Below, one piece after another: positions 1 to 6,539 of a stretch of 12,639 bases of DNA. The DNA lies in NCBI GenBank assembly GCA_903861235.1, contig CAIOTP010000020.1, forward strand, positions 1 to 12,639. Reading direction: 5' to 3'. The first letter of the stretch is position 1. The number at the start of each line of letters is the position of its first letter. The DNA comes from an uncultured bacterium. GTDB lineage: Bacteria > Planctomycetota > Phycisphaerae > Phycisphaerales > SM1A02. Made by a program: the position numbers and the translations under genes. The notes below the pieces were generated by a model that worked only from the letters and a program-made list of their open reading frames with translations, was not told the DNA's origin and did not search any database.

Positions 1-1
1 C

Positions 2-205
2 CACCACGGCGGCGGCGTGGGCATCGGCTTCAGCCAGCACGCGGGCCAGGTGGTGGTGGCCGACGGCTCTCCCGAGGCGGCGGCCCGTGTGGAACGCGTG
101 CTGACGAACGACCCCATGATGGGCGTGTTCCGACACGCGGACTCGGGCTACGACCTGGCGAAGGACTGCGCCCGGCGGCTGGGCGTGCAGATCCCGATGG
201 CGTGA
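2..205 (+). CDS. hutU: Urocanate hydratase (urocanase), C-terminal fragment
   Basis: This is the last 67 residues of a protein that enters from the left edge. Urocanase converts urocanate to imidazolone propionate in cytosolic histidine degradation, using tightly bound NAD+. The visible residues begin HHGGGVGIGFSQHAG and continue with VVVADGS, then ERVLTNDPMMGVFRHADSGYD and DCARRLGVQIPM at the end. This order (glycine-rich HHGGGVG, SQHAG, the RVLTNDP segment, RHAD-GY, a DCA-x-LP end) is the conserved carboxyl terminus of the urocanase family as I know it. The tail ends where family members normally end, so the gene looks intact at this side. It converges on tsaC/sua5, with only a large palindrome between the stop codons. 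No other hut gene is visible. The identification is firm; catalytic residues lie outside the window. Confidence 0.93.
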   Translation, partial: HHGGGVGIGFSQHAGQVVVADGSPEAAARVERVLTNDPMMGVFRHADSGYDLAKDCARRLGVQIPMA

Positions 206-206
206 G

Positions 207-262
207 AGGGACGGGCCTACATATAGGACTCATGAATGAGTCCTATATGTAGGCCCGTCCCT
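207..262. terminator. 27-bp inverted repeat filling the convergent gap (bidirectional terminator or palindromic repeat)
   Basis: Arms 207-233 and 236-262 are exact reverse complements, separated by only GA (234-235). The palindrome occupies almost all of the space between the hutU stop (203-205) and the tsaC stop (265-267), so each transcript would end in the hairpin. There is no T-tract on either side, so it is not a classical intrinsic terminator. It may stop RNA polymerase by stem strength, or protect both 3' ends. The inner part of the arm (TACATATAGGACTCAT) is notably AT-richer than the surrounding genes, which may mean a dispersed palindromic element. The structure is directly seen; the role is inferred. 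Confidence 0.7.
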
Positions 263-264
263 GC

Positions 265-1233
265 TCAGCGGACCGTGGCGCGACGCAGGCGGTCGAGCAC
301 CGCCAGCCAGACGCCCTCGCGTCCGGCAGGCTCCTCGATCACGATCCGAGGCAGACCCGTGGCTTCCGCCTCCCGCAAGCCTGCGTAGAGCATTCGGGCG
401 TAGACCTCGGCGTCCGGGTCCATGCGGATGGCCACATGCGGATCGTGGACCTCGGTGCCCGGCATGGCCAGCACCGCCGCGGGTTCAGGCAGCGTGGCCA
501 GGAAGGCGGGGAGCCGTGTGGCCGGCACCATGGTGGCGGGTCGGTCGGGCGCGTAGTGGATCAGGCTGGTGCCCGGGCTGGCCCCCTGCTGCACGGCGTG
601 GGCCACCTGCACGGGTCCCAGGAACCGACGCAGCGCCTCCACGGTCACCGAACCCGGCCTGCGGACCACCGGTTCGGCGGCACACAGGTCCAGCACGGTG
701 CTCTCGATGCCGAAGCCCGCGCGGCCACCGTCCAGAACCAGAAGATCGGGCTCGGCGGGGAAGTCCTCCACCACATGCGCAGCGGTGGTCGGCGAGACAT
801 GGCCCGAGCGGTTGGCGCTCGGCGCGCTCACCGGACCTCCGACCGCGTACAGCAGGGAGCGGGCCACCGGATGCATGGGCGATCGCACCGCGATGCTCGG
901 AAGACCGGCCACCGCCTCGTCAGGCACCGCCGAGCCGCGAGGCAGGATCAGGGTGAGCGGACCGGGCCAGAACGCGGCGGCCAGCCGGGCGCAGCGACGA
1001 TCCCATCCCTGGACCAGCCGCTTGGCGTCCACCGCGTCCACCACGTGCGCGATCAGCGGGTTGTCCGACGGCCGGCCCTTCATGCGGTAGATCTCGCGCA
1101 GCGCCGCCGGATCCAGCGTGGAGGCCCCCAGGCCGTAGACGGTCTCCGTGGGGAACGCGGCCACGCCGCCGCCGCGGATGCGTTCCGCCACCTCCGAGAT
1201 GCCCGCATCCACCGCCGGCAGCACGCGGGGCAT
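265..1233 (-). CDS. tsaC: L-threonylcarbamoyladenylate synthase, long Sua5/YrdC form
   Basis: Makes threonylcarbamoyl-AMP from threonine, bicarbonate and ATP, the first step of tRNA t6A37 formation in the cytosol. The 322-residue protein has the YrdC core at about residues 10-200. FPTETVYGLG (27-36), KGRPSDNPLI (52-61), WPGPLTLILP (89-98), SAPSANRSG (136-144) and GIESTV (175-180) are the family's substrate-pocket motifs. The SPGTSLIHYAP linker (219-229) leads into a C-terminal Sua5 domain, so this is the long Sua5 type rather than the short TsaC type. The ATG at 1233 lies 3 nt past the stop of the upstream tolC-like gene, with no clear Shine-Dalgarno, suggesting translational coupling within a two-gene operon. 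It ends against the palindrome. Pairing with an outer-membrane protein is not a functional match I know of. Confidence 0.95.
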   Translation of the reverse strand: MPRVLPAVDAGISEVAERIRGGGVAAFPTETVYGLGASTLDPAALREIYRMKGRPSDNPLIAHVVDAVDAKRLVQGWDRRCARLAAAFWPGPLTLILPRGSAVPDEAVAGLPSIAVRSPMHPVARSLLYAVGGPVSAPSANRSGHVSPTTAAHVVEDFPAEPDLLVLDGGRAGFGIESTVLDLCAAEPVVRRPGSVTVEALRRFLGPVQVAHAVQQGASPGTSLIHYAPDRPATMVPATRLPAFLATLPEPAAVLAMPGTEVHDPHVAIRMDPDAEVYARMLYAGLREAEATGLPRIVIEEPAGREGVWLAVLDRLRRATVR

Positions 1234-1236
1234 GGC

Positions 1237-2997
1237 TCAGCCCGCCCCGCCGTCGGTCACCTGCAGTTCGACCCGGTTCATCTGCAGGCCCGTGCCCATG
1301 GCCTGCCACAGTTGGGCGATGGCACCGTTGTAGTCCACCAGCGCCTGGATCTCCTGCTGCTGCGCGATCGCCAGTTCCTGCTGACGCTGGAACTTCAGGG
1401 CCAGGAACTCCGGCGTGAGCGTGGCGATGGTCTGCTCGTCCACCAGCAGCGCCCGCAGGTTCTCCGCCTGGGCCAGCCGATAGGCGCGGGTCTGCTCGAT
1501 CAGCCGGTACTGCGCCTCCACGCTTCGGAGCGCGTCCTTCACCAGGAAGATCGTGTTCTGCACAGCGCTTCGGTAGGCCAGCACGGCCTGCGAGCGCTGC
1601 AGCCGCGCCCGTCGATAGTTCGCCTCGCCCGCCCGGTTGCCGATCGGCTGGCTGAAGTTCAGGCCCACCAGGTAGTTCACGAAGCCCGCCTCGGTCAGCT
1701 CCTGCCAGCTGTCGCCCAGGCCCTGCTCGAGTCCGTTGAACTGGAACTGCGTGCTCAGGTTCAGGTCGGGCAGGCGGCCGTTGTCGGCGACCACCTGACG
1801 GATGCTGGCGTCGTCCACGCCCAGCAACGCCTGGGTGACCACGGGACTCTGCTCCACCGCGGTGCCCATGGCGTCCCGGAAGCTGAAGGAGAGCGCCTGG
1901 TCCACCATGAAGTCCGCCGGCACGATCATGGTCTCCTCGCCCACCGGCAGGCCCGGATCGTTCAGGAGGACCTTCATGCGGTCCACCGCACTGGCCACCT
2001 CGCGCTGCGCGCGGATCACCTGCGCCTTGCGGTCCTCCACCTTGGCCACCGCGTCGGCGTACTGCGCCTGCGTGGTGTCGAAGGCACGCCGCTTGGCCAG
2101 CACATCGCGCACCTCCACCCCCACGCGCACCAGCCACTGGGCGGTCACCACCCGCTGCCGGGCCAGCACCAGCTGCCAGTATCCGATCTCCACGTCGCGG
2201 CAAAGCTGCATGAGCTGCGCCCGGAGCTGCTGCAGACTGCGCCGGTCGTTGTTGCGGGCCAGGCGGATGGACGCCATGTTCACGTCGGTGCCGAAGCCCT
2301 GAAGCAGCGGCTGGGTGAAGCCCAGGTTCAGGCTGCTGATCCAGGCCGGATTGTTCGAGTACAGCGACTCCGGATAGAGCTTCGAATAGGTGTTCTGGAT
2401 GCCCACATCGAAGGTGCCGCCGGTCACGGTGGCGCTCTGGATGCCCGCGGAGTAGGTCCACTGCCGGAACTGGTTGGCGAAGTCGCTGGGCAGGAAGCCG
2501 CCGAAGTTCTGCGTGGGCTGGTTCTGGAAGTTGCCCTGCGTGCTGGCCACCAGATTGGCGTCGAATGCCGCCTGGGCCGCCACCAACTCGGCCTGCGTGA
2601 CGCCCTGCTGCAGGCGGGCTCCCTGCACCCCCAGGTTGTTCCGCACCGCCATCTGGATCGCGTCCTTGAGCGACAGCACCATCTCCGGGAACTTGCCCCC
2701 GTAGAGGTCCTCTCCCAGGTCCAGTCCGGGCCCCGCCAGCGCGATCTGCGGGCCCATGGTGTCCAGCTGCTGCCGACGTTCCCTCAGCTCCGCGAAGACC
2801 TCGGGGGTGGGCCGCGTGACCGGCTTCACCGGGTCCTCCGCCGGGGCCTTGGCCATCTCCCGGGCCACCGCGGCGTCCATGGAGTGGCGAAGCCGCTCGA
2901 GTTCCGGCCGATCCTGCTCCGGCGTGCCGCAGGAAACCGCCGCCAGGGCCAGCCAGACGGCCGGTCGTCGGAGCGGGATCCAGAGGCTTCGTCGCAT
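1237..2997 (-). CDS. TolC-family outer-membrane efflux lipoprotein
   Basis: 586 residues. TolC-type proteins form trimeric outer-membrane channels that join a HlyD-type adaptor and an inner-membrane exporter. The start MRRSLWIPLRRP gives a positively charged, hydrophobic signal with a lipobox-like AAVSC, so Cys23 is the likely lipidation site. Residues 24-105 are a Pro-rich periplasmic stretch. LSLKDAIQMAVRNNLGVQ (108-125) opens the first TolC repeat and LGFTQPLLQGFG (225-236) is its conserved outer strand. A second repeat carries GLNFSQPIGNR (445-455). Long helices such as 260-345 and 455-570 form the periplasmic tunnel. The frame stays open far upstream, but the signal sequence and a -10-like TACAGT 8 nt before the ATG favour the start at 2997. 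The gene is first in an operon with tsaC and divergent from the SH3 gene. A partnership with the ABC-HlyD pair about 3 kb away is inferred. Confidence 0.9.
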   Translation of the reverse strand: MRRSLWIPLRRPAVWLALAAVSCGTPEQDRPELERLRHSMDAAVAREMAKAPAEDPVKPVTRPTPEVFAELRERRQQLDTMGPQIALAGPGLDLGEDLYGGKFPEMVLSLKDAIQMAVRNNLGVQGARLQQGVTQAELVAAQAAFDANLVASTQGNFQNQPTQNFGGFLPSDFANQFRQWTYSAGIQSATVTGGTFDVGIQNTYSKLYPESLYSNNPAWISSLNLGFTQPLLQGFGTDVNMASIRLARNNDRRSLQQLRAQLMQLCRDVEIGYWQLVLARQRVVTAQWLVRVGVEVRDVLAKRRAFDTTQAQYADAVAKVEDRKAQVIRAQREVASAVDRMKVLLNDPGLPVGEETMIVPADFMVDQALSFSFRDAMGTAVEQSPVVTQALLGVDDASIRQVVADNGRLPDLNLSTQFQFNGLEQGLGDSWQELTEAGFVNYLVGLNFSQPIGNRAGEANYRRARLQRSQAVLAYRSAVQNTIFLVKDALRSVEAQYRLIEQTRAYRLAQAENLRALLVDEQTIATLTPEFLALKFQRQQELAIAQQQEIQALVDYNGAIAQLWQAMGTGLQMNRVELQVTDGGAG

Positions 2998-3005
2998 GGG
3001 GGCAG

Positions 3006-3011
3006 ACTGTA
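3006..3011 (-). promoter_or_regulatory. Candidate -10 element for the tolC-like gene, leaderless layout
   Basis: On the minus strand TACAGT is followed by 8 nt and the ATG at 2997. No Shine-Dalgarno lies between. A start site 7-9 nt downstream of this hexamer would put transcription at or next to the start codon. No convincing -35 was found in the GC-rich upstream sequence. Confidence 0.35.
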
Positions 3012-3068
3012 GCCGCACGGAGCGCCGGGCGGGGCGTGGACGGCCCCCGCGACCGCTCCCCCGCACCC

Positions 3069-3074
3069 TAGAAT
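3069..3074 (+). promoter_or_regulatory. Candidate -10 element (TAGAAT) for the SH3-domain gene
   Basis: TAGAAT differs from TATAAT at one base and ends 10 nt before the ATG at 3085, with no purine-rich Shine-Dalgarno in the gap. It stands out in a run of C/G-rich sequence between the divergent tolC-like and SH3 genes. The -35 position is GC-rich and not recognisable. Confidence 0.45.
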
Positions 3075-3084
3075 CCCGCTCGCC

Positions 3085-4389
3085 ATGGCAACCATTCGAA
3101 CGATCGTCGCAGCGCTCTGCTTGGGACTTCCGATCGCCGTCTCTTCCGCGCAGGACGCCGCTCCGGCGGCGCCCGCCGCCGAGGCGCCAGCCACCAAGGG
3201 CTACACCGGCGCCGTCACCGCGGACAACGTTTTCATCCGCAGCGGTCCGAGCGTGCAGGGCAGCTATCCCTTCGGTCGCCTGATGCTGGGCAACCTGGTC
3301 CAGGTGGACGAGGAGAGCTTCGGCTGGGCGAAGGTGCGGACCTCCGGTCCCGCGTTCGGAGGCATCCACGGCTACGTGCTCGCCAACGAGTCCGTGACGC
3401 TCTCGCCCGACGGCTCCACGCTCACCGTGGTGAAGGCCACGGAGATCCGCGCTCCCAACCTGGACGCCGACGGCAATCCGGACAGCAGCTTCAAGGTCAT
3501 CGGCTCCGTGCCGGCCAACGCCACGCTCAAGGTGCTCGGCCAGGTGAACGGCGACCGCGAGAAGGTGCACAAGGTGGTCATGCCCGACAGCGCCGTGGGC
3601 TGGATCAACATCAACTACATCCGTCGCGCCTCGCCGTCCGAGGTGGCCGCGGGCAGCGGCACCGCATCGCCCGCAGGCGCCGCTCCCGCCACCACCGGCG
3701 GCTCCACGGCGCCGGCGGAGAAGGCCACGCCTGCTGCGGAGGAGAAGAAGGCCGCGGAGAAGCCGGCGCCCAAGGAGTCCGCCCCCCCGCCGCCTCCCGT
3801 GAAGACCGAGGCCCAGCTGGCGTCGGAGAAGCGTCGCGCGGACTTCAAGGATCTGGAGGCCATCTGGGAGAAGGTGAAGGCGGAGCCGCAGGAATCCGCG
3901 GAGATCGCCGCACTGAAGTCCCGCTACCAGGCGTTGGCCGCCGATCCCGCGGCCGAGAGCGACATCAAGGCCATGGCGGGCACGCGCGTGAAGCAGCTGC
4001 AGATCCAGGGCGAGATCCAGAAGGGCATCCAGGACGCCAGGCGGGCGCAGTCCGCCACCAACAAGGACGACGAGAAGCTGACGGCGCTGCGCATCGCCAT
4101 GGAGGGCCGCGCGGACTACACCGCGGTGGGCGTGCTGAACGCCAGCACCGTGTACGACGGCAAGCGGCTCCCGCTGCTGTTCCGTCTCACCGATCCCGCG
4201 AGCGGGCAGACCGTGGCCTATGTGGCCGTGAAGGACGCGAACACCATGAGCACCATGCTGGGCACGCTCGTGGGCATCCGCGGATCGCAGCGCTTCGACG
4301 AGGCCCTCAAGGTGAACATCATCGATCCCGGCACCATCGACCTGCTGACCATCCGCAAGGAGGCGCAGGTCTCCCCGGCCAACAAGTGA
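3085..4389 (+). CDS. Exported protein with two SH3-like domains and a conserved C-terminal beta domain
   Basis: 434 residues of unknown exact role. Residues 1-22 are a Sec signal peptide (hydrophobic IVAALCLGLPIAV, cleavage near SSA-Q). Two bacterial SH3-like modules follow, about 41-105 (DNVFIRSGPSVQGSYPFGRL, then GYVLANES) and 108-181 (ATEIRAPNLDADG, then VGWININYIRR). The motif of R-S/A-G/P, a short hydrophobic strand and GW/GY at the end is the SH3b pattern. Residues 182-240 are an Ala/Pro/Lys-rich spacer, which could cross or sit in the cell wall. About 242-330 is charged and helical. The last 100 residues look beta-rich, with YTAVGVLNAS, RLPLLFRLTDP, VAYVAVKD and VGIRGSQRFDEALKV. Likely periplasmic or envelope-bound; binding to peptidoglycan or protein is inferred from SH3b only. 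It stands alone, divergent from tolC, with a terminator behind it. Confidence 0.85.
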   Translation: MATIRTIVAALCLGLPIAVSSAQDAAPAAPAAEAPATKGYTGAVTADNVFIRSGPSVQGSYPFGRLMLGNLVQVDEESFGWAKVRTSGPAFGGIHGYVLANESVTLSPDGSTLTVVKATEIRAPNLDADGNPDSSFKVIGSVPANATLKVLGQVNGDREKVHKVVMPDSAVGWININYIRRASPSEVAAGSGTASPAGAAPATTGGSTAPAEKATPAAEEKKAAEKPAPKESAPPPPPVKTEAQLASEKRRADFKDLEAIWEKVKAEPQESAEIAALKSRYQALAADPAAESDIKAMAGTRVKQLQIQGEIQKGIQDARRAQSATNKDDEKLTALRIAMEGRADYTAVGVLNASTVYDGKRLPLLFRLTDPASGQTVAYVAVKDANTMSTMLGTLVGIRGSQRFDEALKVNIIDPGTIDLLTIRKEAQVSPANK

Positions 4390-4415
4390 CGCCGGGATCC
4401 AGCCCCGAAACACGG

Positions 4416-4446
4416 CGACCCGCAGGGCTTCCTGCGGGTCGTTTCG
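4416..4446 (+). terminator. Intrinsic-type terminator after the SH3-domain gene
   Basis: An 11-bp perfect stem (4416-4426 with 4431-4441) has a GCTT loop and is followed by TTTCG. The T-run is short. CGAAAC at 4406-4411 can alternatively pair with GTTTCG at 4441-4446. It lies 27 nt after the stop codon, directly before the tRNA promoter, so it probably insulates the tRNA from read-through. Confidence 0.75.
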
Positions 4447-4452
4447 TATACT
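4447..4452 (+). promoter_or_regulatory. Candidate -10 element (TATACT) of the tRNA-Ala gene
   Basis: TATACT matches the -10 consensus at 5 of 6 positions and ends 10 nt before the mature tRNA 5' end, predicting a very short 5' leader. The -35 position would fall inside the upstream terminator stem, and no TTGACA-like hexamer is seen there. Confidence 0.5.
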
Positions 4453-4462
4453 GCCTCTCCGA

Positions 4463-4535
4463 GGGCCGTTAGCTCAATTGGGAGAGCGCCGCCTTTGCAA
4501 GGCGGAGGTTACCGGTTCGACCCCGGTACGGTCCA
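4463..4535 (+). tRNA. tRNA-Ala (anticodon UGC)
   Basis: A complete 73-nt cloverleaf can be drawn. The acceptor stem pairs 4463-4469 with 4528-4534, including the G3-U70 wobble pair (4465 with 4532) that is the main alanyl-tRNA synthetase identity element. The D stem is 4472-4475 with 4484-4487. The anticodon stem is 4489-4493 with 4501-4505, around loop TTTGCAA with anticodon TGC at 4496-4498. The T stem is 4511-4515 with 4523-4527, around TTCGACC. A73 is the discriminator and CCA is not encoded, so it is added after transcription. It has its own promoter. Its 3' end is one base from the stop codon of convergent rsmE, so the 3' trailer must run antisense into that gene. Confidence 0.97.
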
Positions 4536-4536
4536 T

Positions 4537-5259
4537 TCATGCGGAGGCTGACGCGGCGCGAAGCGCGCCGCACGCCACGGCCACCGCGAGCTCCACACGA
4601 AGCACGGTGCATCCCAGCGAGGCGGGCACCGCGCCGGCCTCGTGCATGCCGCGGAGCTCGGGCTCTGAGAAGCCGCCCTCGGGTCCGGCCAGCAGCGCGG
4701 CCGCGGCGGCACCCGCGGCCACCTCCGGCAGCGGGCGCCCTCGCGGGTCCAGGACGATCGTCCGCCAACCCTGCCCCGCGGCCTCCTTCGCGAACCGCAC
4801 GGGATCGCTCGCCGGACGCAGCTCGGTCAGCCACGCGCCACGGCTCTGCTTCAGAGCCTCGGCCAGGATCCGCCCGGCGCGGTCGCCGGCCACACGAGCC
4901 GCCGGCGTGACGCTGTGATCGCAGTCAAGCGGCGCGAAGCTGGTCACCGCAAGCTCTCCCAACGCGTCGAGCATGGTGCCCAGGCGGTCGCCCTTGGGCA
5001 CGGCGGAGGCCACATGCAGAGCCGGTGAAGGTCGAGGGAAGCGGCGCACCTCGGACACCACCGCGGCCAGATTGCCGGCGTGGTCGCGTTCACGGCCCAG
5101 ACGGGCCAGAGCCACGCCGCCACGGCCATCCACCAGCTCCACCGGATCGCCTTCACCCAACCTGCGGCTTCCCACGGCGTGGCGGGCCTCCTCGCGGTCC
5201 AGCCAGGCCACCGCCCCCTCCACCGGAAGGCTCTCGACGAGGAATCTCGGTGCCGCCAT
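4537..5259 (-). CDS. rsmE: 16S rRNA (uracil1498-N3)-methyltransferase RsmE
   Basis: 240 residues, the usual RsmE length. It methylates U1498 of 16S rRNA in the decoding region using SAM. The N-terminal PUA-like domain carries EARHAVGSRRLGEGDPVELVDG (about 24-45). The SPOUT knot domain carries PKGDRLGTMLDALGEL (88-103), EALKQSRGAWLTEL (134-147), GPEGGF (192-197) and SLGCTVLRVELA (214-225). The usual end of that last motif is LRTETA or LRVETA, so VEL is a mild deviation. The start at 5259 (MAAPRFLVESL) fits the family's N-terminus, although the frame is open further upstream. It follows the HlyD gene by 29 nt on the same strand. Minus-strand TACACT 8 nt before the ATG could also give it its own leaderless transcript. 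It ends one base from tRNA-Ala. Confidence 0.92.
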   Translation of the reverse strand: MAAPRFLVESLPVEGAVAWLDREEARHAVGSRRLGEGDPVELVDGRGGVALARLGRERDHAGNLAAVVSEVRRFPRPSPALHVASAVPKGDRLGTMLDALGELAVTSFAPLDCDHSVTPAARVAGDRAGRILAEALKQSRGAWLTELRPASDPVRFAKEAAGQGWRTIVLDPRGRPLPEVAAGAAAAALLAGPEGGFSEPELRGMHEAGAVPASLGCTVLRVELAVAVACGALRAASASA

Positions 5260-5267
5260 GCGGAACC

Positions 5268-5273
5268 AGTGTA
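5268..5273 (-). promoter_or_regulatory. Candidate internal -10 element for rsmE
   Basis: Minus-strand TACACT is followed by 8 nt and the rsmE ATG at 5259, with no Shine-Dalgarno. It lies in the 29-nt gap after the HlyD-type gene. If used, rsmE would be made from a leaderless transcript independently of the export genes. Evidence is the hexamer and its spacing only. Confidence 0.3.
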
Positions 5274-5288
5274 CGAGCGGTCCGGACG

Positions 5289-6539
5289 TCACTTCCGGGG
5301 TTCGGTGTCGCCCACCACCGGCGGGAAGCCGTTGAGCTGCCGCCAGAGTTCCAGCCACAGCGGCACCTGACGCAGCAGCACCCACGCCTTGGCGCGCACG
5401 CCCTGCCTCAGGAACCGTGCGCCCGGCCACCGTTCGTCCTGCACGTCCGGCGCCACGATGATGCGAAAGCGACCGCGGCCGTCGTCGGCGGCGTCGACCG
5501 CGATCACCTCTCCGCCGAAGGTGCCCACCGCCACGCTCGGCCAGCCCACGAACTGCACCGCCGGCCAGCCCTCGAACTGCAGACGCACCAGGCTGCCGGG
5601 AATGGTCTCGCCATCGGGGCCTGGGTGACGCGCCGTGATGAGCGGCATGTCCATGCCGTCGACCCACGCCTCCACGAAGCGGTCCTCGGCCTCGGGAATC
5701 ACCACGCAGATGGGCGAGCCCGGCCGCAGGAACATGCCCTCGTTCACGGCCACGCTGAGCACGATGCCGCTTCGCGGCGCCTCGATGACCTGCTGGCTGC
5801 TCTGGTTGATCTGGATGTCGATGGCCGCCACCTCGCGGGCCGCCGCGGCCGCGTCCGCCTCGGCGTTGCCGCGACTGGCCTTGGTGGAGGCGATGTTGGC
5901 CTCGTATTCGCGGCCGGTCCGCTCCAGCACCGCGCGGGCCGAGGCCAGGTTGGCCTCGGAACTGTCCTTGGCCAGGCGGGCCAGCTCGTAGTCGCGCCGC
6001 GACACGTCGCCGGTCTCCACCAGCTGGGCGATGCGGCGGTAGTTGAGCAGGTTGGCCTCCAGCTGGAACTCCTCGGCCTTGACCCGCTGCTCGGCCGAGG
6101 CGATGGCCTGCGGCTTGGCCAGCTCGAGACTCTGGATCTGCTGCCCCAGGTCCTCCACCCGCTGGGATGCCGCGGCGCGGCGCGCGATGGCGGCGTCGTG
6201 CTGCAGCCGCAGGTTGTTGATCAGATTGGGGTCGTTGTCCTGCAGCTCGACGAGCGGCTCGCCCTTCTTCACCACCTGGTTCTCCACCACGTGCAGCCGT
6301 CGCACGCGGCCCTGCACCGGCGCCTCCACGTTCACGCGCCGGTCGAGCGGATTGAAGGCGATCACCCGGCCCGTGCCGCGCACCGACTGCTGCCAGGGCA
6401 GGAAGAAGACCCCCACCGCGATCACCGCACTCAGCAGCGCGATCACGCGGGCCAGGATGCGGATGCCGCGTGAGACACCGGCGCTGGCCATGGCGGGCAG
6501 CCCGGGCGCCGTCCAGCTGGACCGTCGTGGGTCAGTCAT
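5289..6539 (-). CDS. HlyD-family periplasmic adaptor (membrane fusion protein)
   Basis: 416 residues. Such adaptors are anchored in the inner membrane and bridge an exporter to a TolC channel. Residues 1-26 are cytosolic and a single membrane span lies at about 27-47 (IRILARVIALLSAVIAVGVFF). The first lipoyl half follows at about 67-98 (RRVNVEAPVQGRVRRLHVVE, then NQVVKKGEPLVEL). An alpha-hairpin coiled coil covers about 105-250, the second lipoyl half is VIEAPRSGIVLSVAVNEGMFLRPG (251-274), and a beta-barrel extends to about 395. The ATG overlaps the end of the ABC gene by 8 nt, and a strong purine-rich Shine-Dalgarno sits 6 nt before it, so the two proteins are very probably made and used together. 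The substrate is unknown. The nearest TolC candidate is the lipoprotein encoded at 1237-2997. Confidence 0.92.
   Translation of the reverse strand: MTDPRRSSWTAPGLPAMASAGVSRGIRILARVIALLSAVIAVGVFFLPWQQSVRGTGRVIAFNPLDRRVNVEAPVQGRVRRLHVVENQVVKKGEPLVELQDNDPNLINNLRLQHDAAIARRAAASQRVEDLGQQIQSLELAKPQAIASAEQRVKAEEFQLEANLLNYRRIAQLVETGDVSRRDYELARLAKDSSEANLASARAVLERTGREYEANIASTKASRGNAEADAAAAAREVAAIDIQINQSSQQVIEAPRSGIVLSVAVNEGMFLRPGSPICVVIPEAEDRFVEAWVDGMDMPLITARHPGPDGETIPGSLVRLQFEGWPAVQFVGWPSVAVGTFGGEVIAVDAADDGRGRFRIIVAPDVQDERWPGARFLRQGVRAKAWVLLRQVPLWLELWRQLNGFPPVVGDTEPRK

Noticed and set aside
436..3012. An 858-codon open frame on the plus strand, rich in His, Arg and Gln
   Set aside because: It is antisense to tsaC and the tolC-like gene, both of which show family motifs. 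Long antisense frames are expected in GC-rich coding DNA, and the composition is not protein-like.
2998..4413. Upstream extension of the tolC-like reading frame to ATG 4413
   Set aside because: It would overlap the whole SH3-domain gene in antisense and bury the lipoprotein signal sequence internally. The start at 2997 explains the signal peptide.
5260..5667. Upstream extension of the rsmE frame to ATG 5667
   Set aside because: It lies inside the HlyD-type gene and has no RsmE-like sequence. MAAPRFLVES at 5259 fits the family's start.
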